DNA of 48,061 nt from DASXRC01 sp036506495 (GCA_036506495.1 DASXRQ010000227.1:1-48061); one strand, 5' to 3'. Positions 6,851-15,993 are shown, counted from the first letter of the stretch. The notes: generated by a model from the letters alone, not told the origin. Program-made: numbers and translations.

Positions 6851-8740
6851 ATGACTCCAGAACGGACAACCGTGCCTGCGACGCTCGACCCCGGCGCGAC
6901 CGACCCCGGTCTCATCCGGAACTTCTGCATCATCGCCCACATCGACCATGGCAAGTCGACCCTGGCCGATCGGATGCTGCAGCTCACCGGCGTAGTGGAC
7001 CCGCGGCAGATGCGGGCGCAGTACCTCGACCGGATGGACATCGAGCGCGAGCGCGGCATCACGATCAAGAGCCAGGCGGTCCGAATGCCGTGGACGGTTC
7101 GCGAGGGCGCCAATGCGGGTGAGCGGGTCGTCCTCAACATGATCGACACCCCGGGACACGTCGATTTCACGTACGAGGTGTCGCGCAGCCTGGCCGCCGG
7201 TGAGGGCGCGGTCCTGCTCGTCGACGCCGCCCAGGGCATCGAGGCGCAGACGCTCGCGAACCTGTACCTCGCCCTGGAGAACGACCTGCACGTGATCCCG
7301 GTGCTCAACAAGATTGACCTGCCGGCCGCCCAGCCGGACAAGTACGCCGAGGAGCTGGCCCACCTGATCGGCGGCGACCCCGACGACTGCCTGCGCGTCT
7401 CCGGCAAGACCGGCGAGGGCGTGTCGCACCTGCTCGACGAGATCGTCCGCCAGTTCCCGGCCCCGACCGGTGACGCCGCCGCCCCGGCCCGCGCCATGAT
7501 TTTCGATTCCGTGTACGACGTCTACCGCGGGGTGGTCACCTACGTGCGGGTCATCGACGGCCGGATCGAGGCGCGCGACCGCATCAAGATGATGTCGACC
7601 GGCGCGGCCCACGAGCTGCTCGAGCTCGGCGTGATCTCGCCCGAACCGAAGAAGGCCGGGGCCCTCGGCGTCGGCGAGGTCGGCTACCTGATGACCGGCG
7701 TGAAGGACGTGCGGCAGTCCAGGGTGGGCGACACGGTCACCATCAACGCCCGGCCGGCAAAAGAGCGCCTCGGCGGCTACAAGGACCCCAAGCCGATGGT
7801 CTATTCGGGCCTGTACCCGATCGACGGCTCGGACTACCCGGACCTGCGCGACGCTCTGGACAAGCTGAAGCTCAACGACGCCGCGCTCAGCTATGAGCCG
7901 GAGACCAGCGCCGCGCTCGGCTTCGGCTTCCGGTGCGGCTTCCTCGGACTGCTCCATCTGGAGATCATCCGGGAGCGCCTCGAGCGCGAGGCCGACCTCG
8001 ACCTCATCTCGACGGCGCCGAACGTGGTGTACCGAGTGATCATGGAGGACGGCACCGAACAAATCGTGACCAACCCGAGCGAGTTCCCGACCGGCAAGGT
8101 CGCGGAGGTCTACGAGCCCGTGGTACGCGCGACGCTGCTGACGCCGAACGACTACGTGGGCGCCGTGATGGAGCTCTGCCAGGGCCGGCGCGGCACCATG
8201 CGGGGCATGGACTACCTGTCCAGCGACCGGGTGGAGTTGCGGTACACCCTGCCGCTCGGCGAGATCATTTACGACTTCTTCGACCAGCTGAAGAGCCGGA
8301 CAAGGGGGTACGCGAGCCTGGATTACGAGCCCTCCGGCGAGCAGCCCGCGGAGCTCGTGAAGGTCGACATCCTGCTGCACGGCGAGCCGGTGGATGCCTT
8401 CAGCGCGATCGTCCAGAAGGACAAGGCGTACAACTACGGCGTAACGATCGCCGCGAAGCTTCGGTCGCTGATCCCGCGGCAGCAGTTCGAGGTGCCGATC
8501 CAGGCGGCGATCGGCAACCGCGTCATCGCCCGCGAGACCATTCGCGCGATGCGGAAAGACGTCCTCGCCAAGTGCTACGGCGGCGACATCACCCGCAAGC
8601 GCAAGCTGCTGGAGAAGCAGAAGGAGGGCAAGCGGCGGATGAAGATGGTCGGCCGGGTCGAGGTGCCGCAGGAGGCGTTCATCGCCGCACTGTCTACCTC
8701 GGACGCCGGGGACGGGAAGGCAGCCGGCCCGCGACGGTGA
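6851..8740 (+). CDS. lepA: Elongation factor 4 (LepA)
   Basis: LepA is a ribosome-bound GTPase related to EF-G. The 629-residue protein shows the GTPase motifs IAHIDHGKST, RERGITIKSQ, DTPGHVDF and NKIDLP near the N-terminus. They are followed by beta-barrel and EF-G-like domains and the LepA-specific C-terminal domain with KAYNYGVTIAAKLRSLIPRQ and GGDITRKRKLLEKQKEGKRR. The ATG at 6851 gives a short variable leader before RNFCIIAHIDHGKS. An in-frame ATG at 6809 is possible, and neither has a good ribosome binding site. The gene stands alone, divergent from rpsT. Confidence 0.96.
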   Translation: MTPERTTVPATLDPGATDPGLIRNFCIIAHIDHGKSTLADRMLQLTGVVDPRQMRAQYLDRMDIERERGITIKSQAVRMPWTVREGANAGERVVLNMIDTPGHVDFTYEVSRSLAAGEGAVLLVDAAQGIEAQTLANLYLALENDLHVIPVLNKIDLPAAQPDKYAEELAHLIGGDPDDCLRVSGKTGEGVSHLLDEIVRQFPAPTGDAAAPARAMIFDSVYDVYRGVVTYVRVIDGRIEARDRIKMMSTGAAHELLELGVISPEPKKAGALGVGEVGYLMTGVKDVRQSRVGDTVTINARPAKERLGGYKDPKPMVYSGLYPIDGSDYPDLRDALDKLKLNDAALSYEPETSAALGFGFRCGFLGLLHLEIIRERLEREADLDLISTAPNVVYRVIMEDGTEQIVTNPSEFPTGKVAEVYEPVVRATLLTPNDYVGAVMELCQGRRGTMRGMDYLSSDRVELRYTLPLGEIIYDFFDQLKSRTRGYASLDYEPSGEQPAELVKVDILLHGEPVDAFSAIVQKDKAYNYGVTIAAKLRSLIPRQQFEVPIQAAIGNRVIARETIRAMRKDVLAKCYGGDITRKRKLLEKQKEGKRRMKMVGRVEVPQEAFIAALSTSDAGDGKAAGPRR

Positions 8741-8814
8741 CGGTCACGGTTTGGGGCATCGAAGCGCCGGGAAATTACGAGGCACCCCAAGAACCCCCGG
8801 AGAAGGAGGGGATC

Positions 8815-9090
8815 GTGACCGTAACCGGCATCATTTCGGCGATCATCGTTGGTCTCGTCATCGGTGCGCTGGGCCGGCTCGTGGTGCCGGGCCGGCAGTC
8901 CATTCCGATCTGGCTGACCATGCTGATCGGTATCGGGGCGGCGCTGCTCGGCACCGTGTTCGCGCGGGCCCTCGGCGTCGCCGACACGTCAGGGTTCGAC
9001 TGGACGGAGTTCTTCATCCAGGTCGTGCTGGCGGCCATCGGCGTCGCCCTGACGGTGGGTCTGGCGGGCCGCCGGCGCACCATAACCTAG
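8815..9090 (+). CDS. GlsB/YeaQ/YmgE-type small membrane protein
   Basis: This is a 91-residue protein with three hydrophobic segments (about 3-20, 29-50 and 64-84). It shows GLVIGALGRLVVPG and a Gly-rich middle helix, as in the transglycosylase-associated or GlsB/YeaQ/YmgE family. Members are membrane proteins induced by stress in some bacteria, but their action is not established. The GTG at 8815 is preceded by a very strong AGAAGGAGGGG. The 74 bases between lepA and this gene contain TTGGGG (8751) and CCCCAA (8785), which could pair weakly. A strong hairpin follows the gene. Confidence 0.8.
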   Translation: MTVTGIISAIIVGLVIGALGRLVVPGRQSIPIWLTMLIGIGAALLGTVFARALGVADTSGFDWTEFFIQVVLAAIGVALTVGLAGRRRTIT

Positions 9091-9122
9091 CCGCCGGCGC
9101 TGCCGGTTCATCCCGGCGTGGC

Positions 9123-9160
9123 ATTAGGGGCACCCGAGGATTCGCTCGGGTGCCCCTAAT
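9123..9160. terminator. Strong hairpin terminator after the GlsB-like gene
   Basis: A perfect 16-base stem (ATTAGGGGCACCCGAG with its complement) closes a 6-base loop. It lies 32 bases after the GlsB-like gene and 93 before the sugar transporter. There is no long T-run, which is normal for high-GC Actinobacteria. Confidence 0.85.
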
Positions 9161-9183
9161 GTGTGTCAGTACTAGCACCTCTG

Positions 9184-9206
9184 TTGTAAAGGAAATTTAC
9201 CAACTA
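9184..9206. promoter_or_regulatory. Operator-like palindrome before the sugar transporter
   Basis: An AT-rich 23-base stretch contains GTAAA and TTTAC around GGAAA, flanked by TTG and CCAACTA. It recalls ROK or LacI-type operators before actinobacterial sugar genes. No such regulator gene is in the window. The similarity is from memory and needs a motif search. Confidence 0.45.
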
Positions 9207-9253
9207 TCGTTCCGCGTGGAAGGTTTATGCCGAATGCGCCTAGGGAGACAGTC

Positions 9254-10540
9254 GTGAGAGGTCGGAGATGGCTGGCGCTGCCCACGGCCGTGCTCGTCTC
9301 GGTGTCGATCCTGTCCGGGTGCGGCGGGTCCGACGGCTCGGCCGGCAAACCGGACACCAGCAAGTTGGTCGTGTGGATGATGGGCGACGGTCCGGACGCG
9401 CAGAAGCAATTCATGGACGAGGTGGAGGCCGAGTTCCGGACCAGGCACCCCGACACCGACGTGCAGGTGCAGTACATTCCCTGGCTCGAGGCGCCGCAGA
9501 AGTTCCAGGCCGCGCTCACCGGCGGCGCGGGACCGGACGTCACCGAGCTCGGCAACACCGAGACGCAAGGTTGGGCGGGCCAGGACGCGCTGGCCGACCT
9601 CACGACCAGGTTCGCCGGCTGGAGCGAGGGCGAGGACATCCTCCCAGAGCTGGTCAAGAACGCTCGGCTCGACGGCAGGCAGTACGGCGTGCCGTGGTAC
9701 GCCGGCGTCCGGGCAGTGTTCTACCGCGCGGACTGGTTCAGCGAACTCGGCATCAAGGTTCCGACGAGCTGGCAGGAGCTGGTGGACGCGGCGAAGAGGC
9801 TGCAGGCCGCCAAGCCCGGCACATACGGCATCGCGCTGCCGGGCAACTCCGAGCTGCCGTTCTACTCGATCCTGTGGTCGGCGGGCGCCGAGATTGCCAC
9901 CAGGAACGGGGACACGTGGACGTCCGGCTACAACACGCCCGCCGCGAAGAAGGCCGTGCGGTTCTGGACCGAGCTGGTGACGGTGGACAAGGTCGCACCG
10001 CCGGCCGCGGCCGCCTGGAATGAGGTCGACGCGCGTACGCAGTTTGCGACCGGCAAGGCCGCCATGGCGTTCGCCGGGAGTTGGCAGCAGGGCGCGATGC
10101 TCAAGGACAATCCGGATCTCGCGCAGAAATGGGGCACCTTCCCGATCCCGGGCCCGAGCGGCCAGCCCGCGCCGGTGTTCGCCGGCGGTTCCGACATCGC
10201 CATCTGGAAAGACAGCAAGCGACAGCAGCTCGCCTGGGACTACATGCAGGTGCTGCTGAGCAAGAAGAACGACAAGAAATTCGCGGACAGCCTCAAGTTC
10301 TTCCCGGTCCACAAGGACCAGCTGGCCACCGACTACTCGAGCGACAGGATCATGTCAACGTTCGCCGCCGCGATGCAGAACGCCAGGATGACCCCCGTGA
10401 CTCCGAAGTGGATCGAGGTTAGCCGGAACAAGACCCTGACCCAGACGATGAACAGTTCGGTCATGAAGGGGCAGAAGACGGTCGACCAGGCCGTCGCGGA
10501 GGCCGCGACGGAGATGGAATCGATCCTGAACTCGCGATGA
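9254..10540 (+). CDS. Sugar ABC transporter substrate-binding lipoprotein
   Basis: The 428-residue secreted lipoprotein has an Arg-rich signal peptide and lipobox LSGC with the lipidated Cys at about residue 23. The mature part is a family 1 solute-binding protein, with LVVWMMGDGPDAQKQFMDE, GGAGPDVTELGNTETQGWA, YGVPWYAGVRAVFYRADWF and AFAGSWQQG. It captures a sugar outside the membrane for the two permeases that follow. The resemblance is to actinobacterial chitooligosaccharide or disaccharide binders, but I would not assign a substrate. The GTG at 9254 has GGGAG upstream and gives a normal signal peptide; the frame opens 27 bases earlier. Its stop overlaps the next start (ATGA). Confidence 0.92.
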   Translation: MRGRRWLALPTAVLVSVSILSGCGGSDGSAGKPDTSKLVVWMMGDGPDAQKQFMDEVEAEFRTRHPDTDVQVQYIPWLEAPQKFQAALTGGAGPDVTELGNTETQGWAGQDALADLTTRFAGWSEGEDILPELVKNARLDGRQYGVPWYAGVRAVFYRADWFSELGIKVPTSWQELVDAAKRLQAAKPGTYGIALPGNSELPFYSILWSAGAEIATRNGDTWTSGYNTPAAKKAVRFWTELVTVDKVAPPAAAAWNEVDARTQFATGKAAMAFAGSWQQGAMLKDNPDLAQKWGTFPIPGPSGQPAPVFAGGSDIAIWKDSKRQQLAWDYMQVLLSKKNDKKFADSLKFFPVHKDQLATDYSSDRIMSTFAAAMQNARMTPVTPKWIEVSRNKTLTQTMNSSVMKGQKTVDQAVAEAATEMESILNSR

Positions 10541-11532
10541 GTACCACCCTCGTCGAGTCGAACGCAGACGTCGCCGGCGCCCGGGATGCCCCCGCGCGCC
10601 GACGTCGTCGTCGGGTCGACCGCCTCCCGTACTGGCTGCTGGCGCCGAGCCTCGCGATCATCGGCGTGCTGCTGCTGTGGCCGCTCGGTCAGGTGCTCTG
10701 GATGTCGCTGCATGACCTGCGCAGCGCGCGCCAGATCCGGGGCGAGCAGCCGTGGCCGTGGGCGAGCCTCGCGAACTACCGCCTGATCCTCGAGGACCCG
10801 TTCTTCTGGCGGGTGCTACGCAACACGGTGGTGTTCGCGCTGGCCAACGTCGGGTTGACGATGGTGCTGGGTACGCTCGTCGGGCTGCTGCTGCACCGGC
10901 TGACCCAGAGGATGGCGGGGTTCGTCGGGAGCGCGATCATGTTGGCCTGGGCGACCCCGGCCGTCACCGGCTCCATCGTCTGGCGCTGGCTCTTCGACGA
11001 CACGAGCGGCCTGGCGACGTGGGCATTCAACGCGCTACCCGACCGGCTGTCCGGCGCGCTGTTCGGCCGCACCGACTGGACCGGGTACGGCTGGTTCAAC
11101 CAACCGCTGCTGTTCTTCGCCATCCTCACGCTCGTCGTCGTCTGGCATTCGTTCCCGTTCGTCGCGGTCAGCGTGCTCGCGGGGCTGAAAAGTGTGCCCA
11201 GCGATCTCGGCGAGGTCGCCGAGGTCGACGGCGCCGGCCCGTGGCGGGTGTTCTGGCGGATCACCTTCCCGCTGCTGCGGCCGGTGTTCGGCATCCTCAT
11301 CGTGCTCTCCACAATCTGGGACTTCCGCGTGTTCACCCAGTACTACGTGCTCGCCGGCGGCATCCAGGACCGTCCGACGTTCATGCTCTCGGCGTACTCG
11401 TACGCGGAGGCGTTTCTGATCCCGCCCAAGTACGGCGTCGGGTCGGCGATCGCGGTGGTGCTCACTGCGATCCTGCTCACCGTCACCGGGGGGTACGTGT
11501 GGATGATGCTGCGCCGGGAGGACCAGCGATGA
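10537..11532 (+). CDS. Sugar ABC transporter permease, MalF type
   Basis: This 331-residue inner membrane protein has six predicted helices after an Arg-rich cytoplasmic N-terminus. The ATPase-contact EAA loop is clear near residues 225-245 (EVAEVDGAGPWRVFWRITFP). It forms the channel with the next protein. ATGA overlaps on both sides show that binding protein and permeases are translated as one unit. Confidence 0.92.
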   Translation: MSTTLVESNADVAGARDAPARRRRRRVDRLPYWLLAPSLAIIGVLLLWPLGQVLWMSLHDLRSARQIRGEQPWPWASLANYRLILEDPFFWRVLRNTVVFALANVGLTMVLGTLVGLLLHRLTQRMAGFVGSAIMLAWATPAVTGSIVWRWLFDDTSGLATWAFNALPDRLSGALFGRTDWTGYGWFNQPLLFFAILTLVVVWHSFPFVAVSVLAGLKSVPSDLGEVAEVDGAGPWRVFWRITFPLLRPVFGILIVLSTIWDFRVFTQYYVLAGGIQDRPTFMLSAYSYAEAFLIPPKYGVGSAIAVVLTAILLTVTGGYVWMMLRREDQR

Positions 11533-12380
11533 GGCGCGGCAGGAAGCGCGCGCGGCGGTGGCTGCTCAACGGCGCCGGTCTGCTGGTCGCGCTCGTCGCC
11601 GCGTTCCCGGTGTTCTGGATGGTCTCCACCTCGCTCAAGCCCAACCGCGAGATCTTCGCCGGGAGGCCGGGGCCGCTGCCGCACGCGCCGACCCTCGAGC
11701 ACTACCGCCGGCTGTTCGGCGACGACGTCGTTCCGGGCGTGGGCTTTCTCGACTTCTTCCGCAACAGCGCGGTCGTCGCGGTCAGCACCGTGCTGATCGG
11801 CGGCCTCGTCGCGCTGCTCGCGGCGATCGCGGTCGGCCGGTTCCGGTTCCGCTTCCGCACGAGCTTCCTGGTGATGCTGCTCGTCGTGCAGATGCTGCCG
11901 CTCGAGGCGCTCGTGATCCCGCTGTTCCTGATGATCCAGCGACTGGGGCTGTACGACACGCTGGCCAGCCTGATCCTGACGTACCTCGGCCTGTCGCTGC
12001 CGTTCGCGATCTGGATGCTCCGCGGGTTCGTCGCTGCGGTGCCGGCGGAGCTGGAGGAGGCGGCCGCGATCGACGGCGCGAACCGGGCGCAGATCTTCCG
12101 CCGCATCCTGCTCCCGCTCGTCGCGCCCGGGCTGGTGGCGACCAGCACCTTCTCGTTCATCACGGCGTGGAACGAGTTCATGTTCGCGCTCACGTTCATC
12201 AACGACGAGCACCGGTACACGCTGCCGGTCGCGATGCGGTTCTTCTTCGGCCGGGACGACACGGCGTGGGGCGCCATCATGGCGTTCTCGACGCTGCTGA
12301 CCCTGCCGGTGGTCGCGTTCTTCCTGCTGGTCCAGCGTCGGATGGTCGCCGGCCTGGTCGCCGGCGCCGTCAAGGGCTGA
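11529..12380 (+). CDS. Sugar ABC transporter permease, MalG type
   Basis: The 283-residue second permease starts at an ATG overlapping the previous stop. It shows the MalG-type start VFWMVSTSLKPNREIF and the EAA loop ELEEAAAIDGANRAQIFRRI near residue 175. No ATP-binding subunit follows; the next gene is on the other strand. In Streptomyces such importers share one ATPase, MsiK, encoded elsewhere, and I infer the same here. No glycosidase is adjacent to suggest the substrate. Confidence 0.92.
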   Translation: MRRGRKRARRWLLNGAGLLVALVAAFPVFWMVSTSLKPNREIFAGRPGPLPHAPTLEHYRRLFGDDVVPGVGFLDFFRNSAVVAVSTVLIGGLVALLAAIAVGRFRFRFRTSFLVMLLVVQMLPLEALVIPLFLMIQRLGLYDTLASLILTYLGLSLPFAIWMLRGFVAAVPAELEEAAAIDGANRAQIFRRILLPLVAPGLVATSTFSFITAWNEFMFALTFINDEHRYTLPVAMRFFFGRDDTAWGAIMAFSTLLTLPVVAFFLLVQRRMVAGLVAGAVKG

Positions 12381-12408
12381 CCGCGCCGCGGCCTGGCCGC
12401 GGGTCGCG

Positions 12409-13287
12409 TCAGCGCTCGCCGAACACCTCGGCTACGACCTGGCCGCCGCCGGTCGATCGCTCCGTGCTGATCGGCGCCCACACGCCCTCGCTCGCGGTCC
12501 ACTCCAGGCCCGCGAACCGCACCCGCGCCACCCCGCGGTCGGTGGCGTGCGCGACGAGCCAGTGGGCGTACCGCCAGCCGGCGCCGGAGTCGGCGACGGA
12601 CATGGCCAAGCGCAGCACGTCGGCGGACGGAATAGCGCCCCAGTCGAGCAGCAGGCCCTCGCTCAACGCACTAGCCGCGGCGGCGCCGCGCAGCGCGGGC
12701 TCGCCGATGACCGTGCACGCCACGGCGCCGGTCACGCGCCCGGCCAATGCCATCGCGAGCACCCGCGACTCGTCGGCCCACCGCTCGTACGCCTCGGGAT
12801 ACGCGGACCGCTGCACCGCCTGCGCGGCCTCCGTGACCCGCATGTGCTCCCAGCCGCGCACCCTGAGCAACGCGCCGTAGAAGCGGCCGGCGGAGTACCG
12901 CGGGTCGCGCAGCTGCTCGGGGGTGCCCCACCCCTGGCTCGGTCGTTGCTGGAACAACCCGACCGAGTCCCGGTCGCCACCGGTCAGATTCTCCAGCTTG
13001 GATTCCTGCAGCGCGGCGGACAGGGCCACTGCGATGCCGCGCTCGGGCACGCCCCGCCGGATGCCGACCGCGGCGATGGTGGCCGCGTTCGCCATTTGGC
13101 TCGAGTCGAGGGTGACCCGGCCGTCGGCCTGCACCGTGCACTCCTTGCCGGCGCGCGGCAACGGCAGTCGTCCGGTCCAATGACGACCCGCAACGTAGAC
13201 GCCGAGGGCGGCGAGCGCGGCCAGCGCCACGACCACCGCCGCCACCGTCCGGATACGCACCGTCACCCCCAGGCCAGTCGTGGCCAT
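12409..13287 (-). CDS. Secreted lysozyme/transglycosylase-like protein
   Basis: A product of up to 292 residues has one N-terminal membrane helix (about 13-33) and an extracytoplasmic domain. The stretch AALQESKLENL, then GDRDSVGLFQQRPSQGWG and the following helices resemble the lysozyme-like fold of lytic transglycosylases, with the Glu in QESKL as possible catalytic residue. Related actinobacterial proteins are often labelled hypothetical or heavy metal transporter; I see no support for the latter. The C-terminal half (from about 190) is not recognised. The start is uncertain between ATG 13287 and GTG 13266. It is convergent with the sugar transporter and follows the crotonase gene. Confidence 0.65.
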   Translation of the reverse strand: MATTGLGVTVRIRTVAAVVVALAALAALGVYVAGRHWTGRLPLPRAGKECTVQADGRVTLDSSQMANAATIAAVGIRRGVPERGIAVALSAALQESKLENLTGGDRDSVGLFQQRPSQGWGTPEQLRDPRYSAGRFYGALLRVRGWEHMRVTEAAQAVQRSAYPEAYERWADESRVLAMALAGRVTGAVACTVIGEPALRGAAAASALSEGLLLDWGAIPSADVLRLAMSVADSGAGWRYAHWLVAHATDRGVARVRFAGLEWTASEGVWAPISTERSTGGGQVVAEVFGER

Positions 13288-13307
13288 AGCGTACGCCGGA
13301 TAGTCCA

Positions 13308-13319
13308 GTACGTTCGTAC
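13308..13319. promoter_or_regulatory. Perfect short palindrome GTACG-TT-CGTAC
   Basis: A 12-base inverted repeat lies 21 bases before the lysozyme-like gene's first possible start and just after the crotonase stop. TetR-type sites often look like this. CGTACG-type sequence is frequent in the whole window, so this may be chance. Confidence 0.3.
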
Positions 13320-13326
13320 GGTTCGG

Positions 13327-14112
13327 TCAGTCGCGCGGTACCCAGGCGGCGGCCCGCTTCTCGCGATAGGCGCGAACGCCCTCGCGGCCTTCGTCGGAGA
13401 GGAAGTAGCCGACGGACAGCTCGGAGAGAGCGGCCACGTCGTCACGGAACGTAGCCGCGGGTGTCCGACGAAGCAGCTCCTTCGCGCCGGCCAGCGCACC
13501 CGGCGCACCGCGGACCAGGGCGTCGCAGTAGGCCGCCACCGTCTCGTCCAGCGCGTCCCGCGGTGCCGCCGCCGAGACCAGGCCGACCTGTGCGGCGCGC
13601 CGGCCGTCGAAGACGTCCCCGGTCAGGTAGAGCTCCGCGGCGGCTCGCGGACCGAGCCGGCGCAGCACGGTGGACGAGATCACCGCGGGGATCACGCCGA
13701 GCCGCACCTCGGTGAACGCGAACGTGGCGTCCTCCGCGCAGATCGCGATGTCGGCCGCCGCGATCAACCCCAGCCCACCCGCGCGGGCCGGCCCGGCCAC
13801 CCGGGCAACGACCGGCTTGGGGCACTCCCACAGCGCCGCGAGCACGTCGCCCAGCATCGCGGCGGGCAGCCTCCCGGATGCGTACGCGTCGGCGGTCTCC
13901 TTCAGGTCCGCCCCGGAGCTGAAGGTCGGTCCGGTGTGCGACAGCACGATCACGCGTACCGCCGGGTCGGCGACGGCCGCCTCCAGCGCACGCAGCAGCT
14001 GGGTCATCAGCGGCGTGGAGAGCGCGTTGCGGTTGTGCGGACTGTCCAGCGTGAGCGTGGCCACGCCGCGGCCGGTCGATACCCGGACGAGCAGGGAGTC
14101 GGCTGAACTCAT
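13327..14112 (-). CDS. Enoyl-CoA hydratase/isomerase (crotonase) family protein
   Basis: The 261-residue protein is of normal crotonase length. The oxyanion-hole segments are GPTFSSGADLK (about 61-71) and the later GPARAGGLGLIAAADIAIC. The position that is a Glu in true hydratases, following the GGG turn, is not conserved here: the turn reads ARAGGLGL. TFAFTEVRLGVIPAVIS matches the usual TFGxPExxLGxxP region. It probably acts on an acyl-CoA in fatty acid or amino acid breakdown, but the exact reaction is open. It is divergent from hemW with 18 bases between the starts. Confidence 0.85.
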   Translation of the reverse strand: MSSADSLLVRVSTGRGVATLTLDSPHNRNALSTPLMTQLLRALEAAVADPAVRVIVLSHTGPTFSSGADLKETADAYASGRLPAAMLGDVLAALWECPKPVVARVAGPARAGGLGLIAAADIAICAEDATFAFTEVRLGVIPAVISSTVLRRLGPRAAAELYLTGDVFDGRRAAQVGLVSAAAPRDALDETVAAYCDALVRGAPGALAGAKELLRRTPAATFRDDVAALSELSVGYFLSDEGREGVRAYREKRAAAWVPRD

Positions 14113-14130
14113 GCCGGCAGACTAGAGGGC

Positions 14131-15354
14131 ATGGTCGGCGTACTCCCATCCGGTGATCCGGTTCCCGCGGACGGCGCGCTACCCGACGGCGCCCTCGCCG
14201 CGGTCGGGTCGCGTGGCTTCGGCGTGTACGTCCACGTGCCGTTCTGCGCCAGCCGGTGCGGGTACTGCGACTTCAACACCTACACCGCCGACGAGCTGGG
14301 CGGCGGGGCGAGCCGGGACGGGTACGGCGACGTCGTACTCGGCGAGCTCGCGCTGGCCGCCCGCGTGCTCGCCGACGCGCCGCCGGCCCGCGTCGACACG
14401 GTCTTCTTCGGCGGCGGCACGCCGACCCTGCTCCCACCGGACGATCTGGCGCGGATCCTCGACGGCATCGACGCCACATGGGGGCTCGCCGCGAACGCCG
14501 AGGTCACCACCGAGGCCAATCCCGAGTCAATCGACCCGCGGTCGCTCAAGGCGCTGCGAGCCGGCGGGTTCACCCGGATCTCCCTGGGCATGCAGTCCGC
14601 GGCCGCGCACGTGCTCGCCGTCCTGGACCGGCGGCACACCCCAGGGCGGGCGACCGCCGCCGCGAACGAGGCCCGGGACGCCGGCTTCGACCACGTCAAC
14701 CTGGATTTGATCTACGGTACGCCGGGGGAGCGGGCCGAGGACTTCGCCGCCTCGCTGGCCGCGGCGGTCGGGGCCGGCGTGGACCACGTCAGCGCATACT
14801 CCTTGATCGTCGAGGACGGCACCCGGCTCGCGGCCCGCATCCGCCGGGGCGAACTGCCGTACCCCTCCGACGACGTCGCCGCGGACCGCTACCTGGCCGC
14901 GGAGGCCGCGCTGTCGGCAGCCGGCCTGTCCTGGTACGAGGTGTCGAACTGGGCGCGGTCGGCCGGCGCCCGCTGCCGGCACAACCTGCTGTACTGGACG
15001 GGCGGTGACTGGTGGGGCCTCGGCCCCGGGGCGCACGGCCACGTGGGGGGCGTGCGGTGGTGGAACGTCAAGCACCCGAGCGCGTACGCCGGCCGGCTCG
15101 CCAGCGGCGTGTCGCCCGGACACGCGCGGGAGGTGCTCACGCCGGCCGACCGGCACACCGAGGAGGTCATGCTGCGCCTGCGGCTGGCCGAGGGGTTGCC
15201 GCTGACGGCACTCGACGGCCCCGGGCAGGCCGGCGCGCGCCGGGCACTCGACGGCGGGCTCCTGGCGCCCGCCGGGTACGCCGACGGCCGCGCGGTATTG
15301 ACCCTGCGCGGCCGCCTGCTCGCGGACGCCGTGGTCCGCGACCTGCTGCCCTGA
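14131..15354 (+). CDS. hemW: HemW-type radical SAM heme chaperone
   Basis: The 407-residue protein has the radical SAM cluster motif at C39, C43 and C46 (PFCASRCGYCDF) and continues with FFGGGTPTLL, SLGMQSAAAHVL and NLDLIYGTPGE. The C-terminal HemW domain contains YEVSNWARSAGARCRHNLLYW and GLGPGAHGH. The family was long called oxygen-independent coproporphyrinogen III oxidase (HemN-like); HemW proteins lack the extra N-terminal residues of HemN and insert heme into target proteins. Its usual actinobacterial position near lepA and hrcA is kept. Its stop directly abuts the stop of the convergent DUF4870 gene. Confidence 0.92.
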   Translation: MVGVLPSGDPVPADGALPDGALAAVGSRGFGVYVHVPFCASRCGYCDFNTYTADELGGGASRDGYGDVVLGELALAARVLADAPPARVDTVFFGGGTPTLLPPDDLARILDGIDATWGLAANAEVTTEANPESIDPRSLKALRAGGFTRISLGMQSAAAHVLAVLDRRHTPGRATAAANEARDAGFDHVNLDLIYGTPGERAEDFAASLAAAVGAGVDHVSAYSLIVEDGTRLAARIRRGELPYPSDDVAADRYLAAEAALSAAGLSWYEVSNWARSAGARCRHNLLYWTGGDWWGLGPGAHGHVGGVRWWNVKHPSAYAGRLASGVSPGHAREVLTPADRHTEEVMLRLRLAEGLPLTALDGPGQAGARRALDGGLLAPAGYADGRAVLTLRGRLLADAVVRDLLP

Positions 15355-15924
15355 CTACCTGATCATGTTGACGGTCATCGGGTAGCGGTAGAGCTGGCCG
15401 TCGTTCGCCTTCACCCCAGCGATGATCCCGAACACGATCCCGACGACGTACGCGAGCACCAGCGGCACGAAGCCGATGACTATGCACACGGTCGCGTACC
15501 CGACCAACCCGATGATGGACCACAACAGCTGGAAGTTGAGCGCCGCGACCGAGTGCGCGCGGACCGTCGGGGATTGGTTCCCCTTGGCGAGCAGGGCGAC
15601 CAGCGGGGCGACCCAGCCGAGCACGCCGCCGCCGAGGAACATCCCGGCCGCGCCGCCGAAGTGGGCGATGAGCGCCCAGGTCTTCTCCTCGTTGCTCGCG
15701 TACCCCGCCGGAGGCATGCCCGGTGCGTTCGGGTAGCCGCCCGCGGGCGGGTAGCCGCCACCCGGCGGTGGATATCCGCCCGCCGGTGGGTAGTCACCCC
15801 GGGGTGGCGGCGGTGGGGTGGCCTCGCCCGCCGAGTACGGCGGGGGTGGGGGTGGCGGGGACGTCGGGTCCGGCGGCGGCGTCGCGGCCGGCTCATCCCC
15901 GGGCGGACGGGGTGGTTCGGTCAT
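15355..15924 (-). CDS. DUF4870 membrane protein with Pro/Gly/Tyr-rich N-terminus
   Basis: This 189-residue protein starts MTEPPRPPGDE. Residues 1-80 are low-complexity Pro, Gly and Tyr with repeated GGYPP units. From about 83 on, EEKTWALIAHFGGAAGMFLGG and three hydrophobic helices with VRAHSVAALNFQ match the DUF4870 (Tic20-like) family. The function is unknown. The longer upstream frame to 16098 is not used, because the ATG at 15924 begins the family's usual proline-rich leader. It shares no bases with hemW; the two stop codons abut. Confidence 0.85.
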   Translation of the reverse strand: MTEPPRPPGDEPAATPPPDPTSPPPPPPPYSAGEATPPPPPRGDYPPAGGYPPPGGGYPPAGGYPNAPGMPPAGYASNEEKTWALIAHFGGAAGMFLGGGVLGWVAPLVALLAKGNQSPTVRAHSVAALNFQLLWSIIGLVGYATVCIVIGFVPLVLAYVVGIVFGIIAGVKANDGQLYRYPMTVNMIR

Positions 15925-15993
15925 GCAGGCCACGGTAGGGCTATCGATCAACTCGCGCCAGACAGATCCGCGACTGGTTGTCGACAAATCGCT

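Noticed and set aside
6833..8380. A 515-codon minus-strand frame opposite lepA
   Set aside because: Shadow of lepA; no recognisable motif.
13287..13327. GTACG palindrome as evidence for a TetR-controlled fatty acid regulon
   Set aside because: CGTACG-like words are frequent throughout, and no TetR gene is present.
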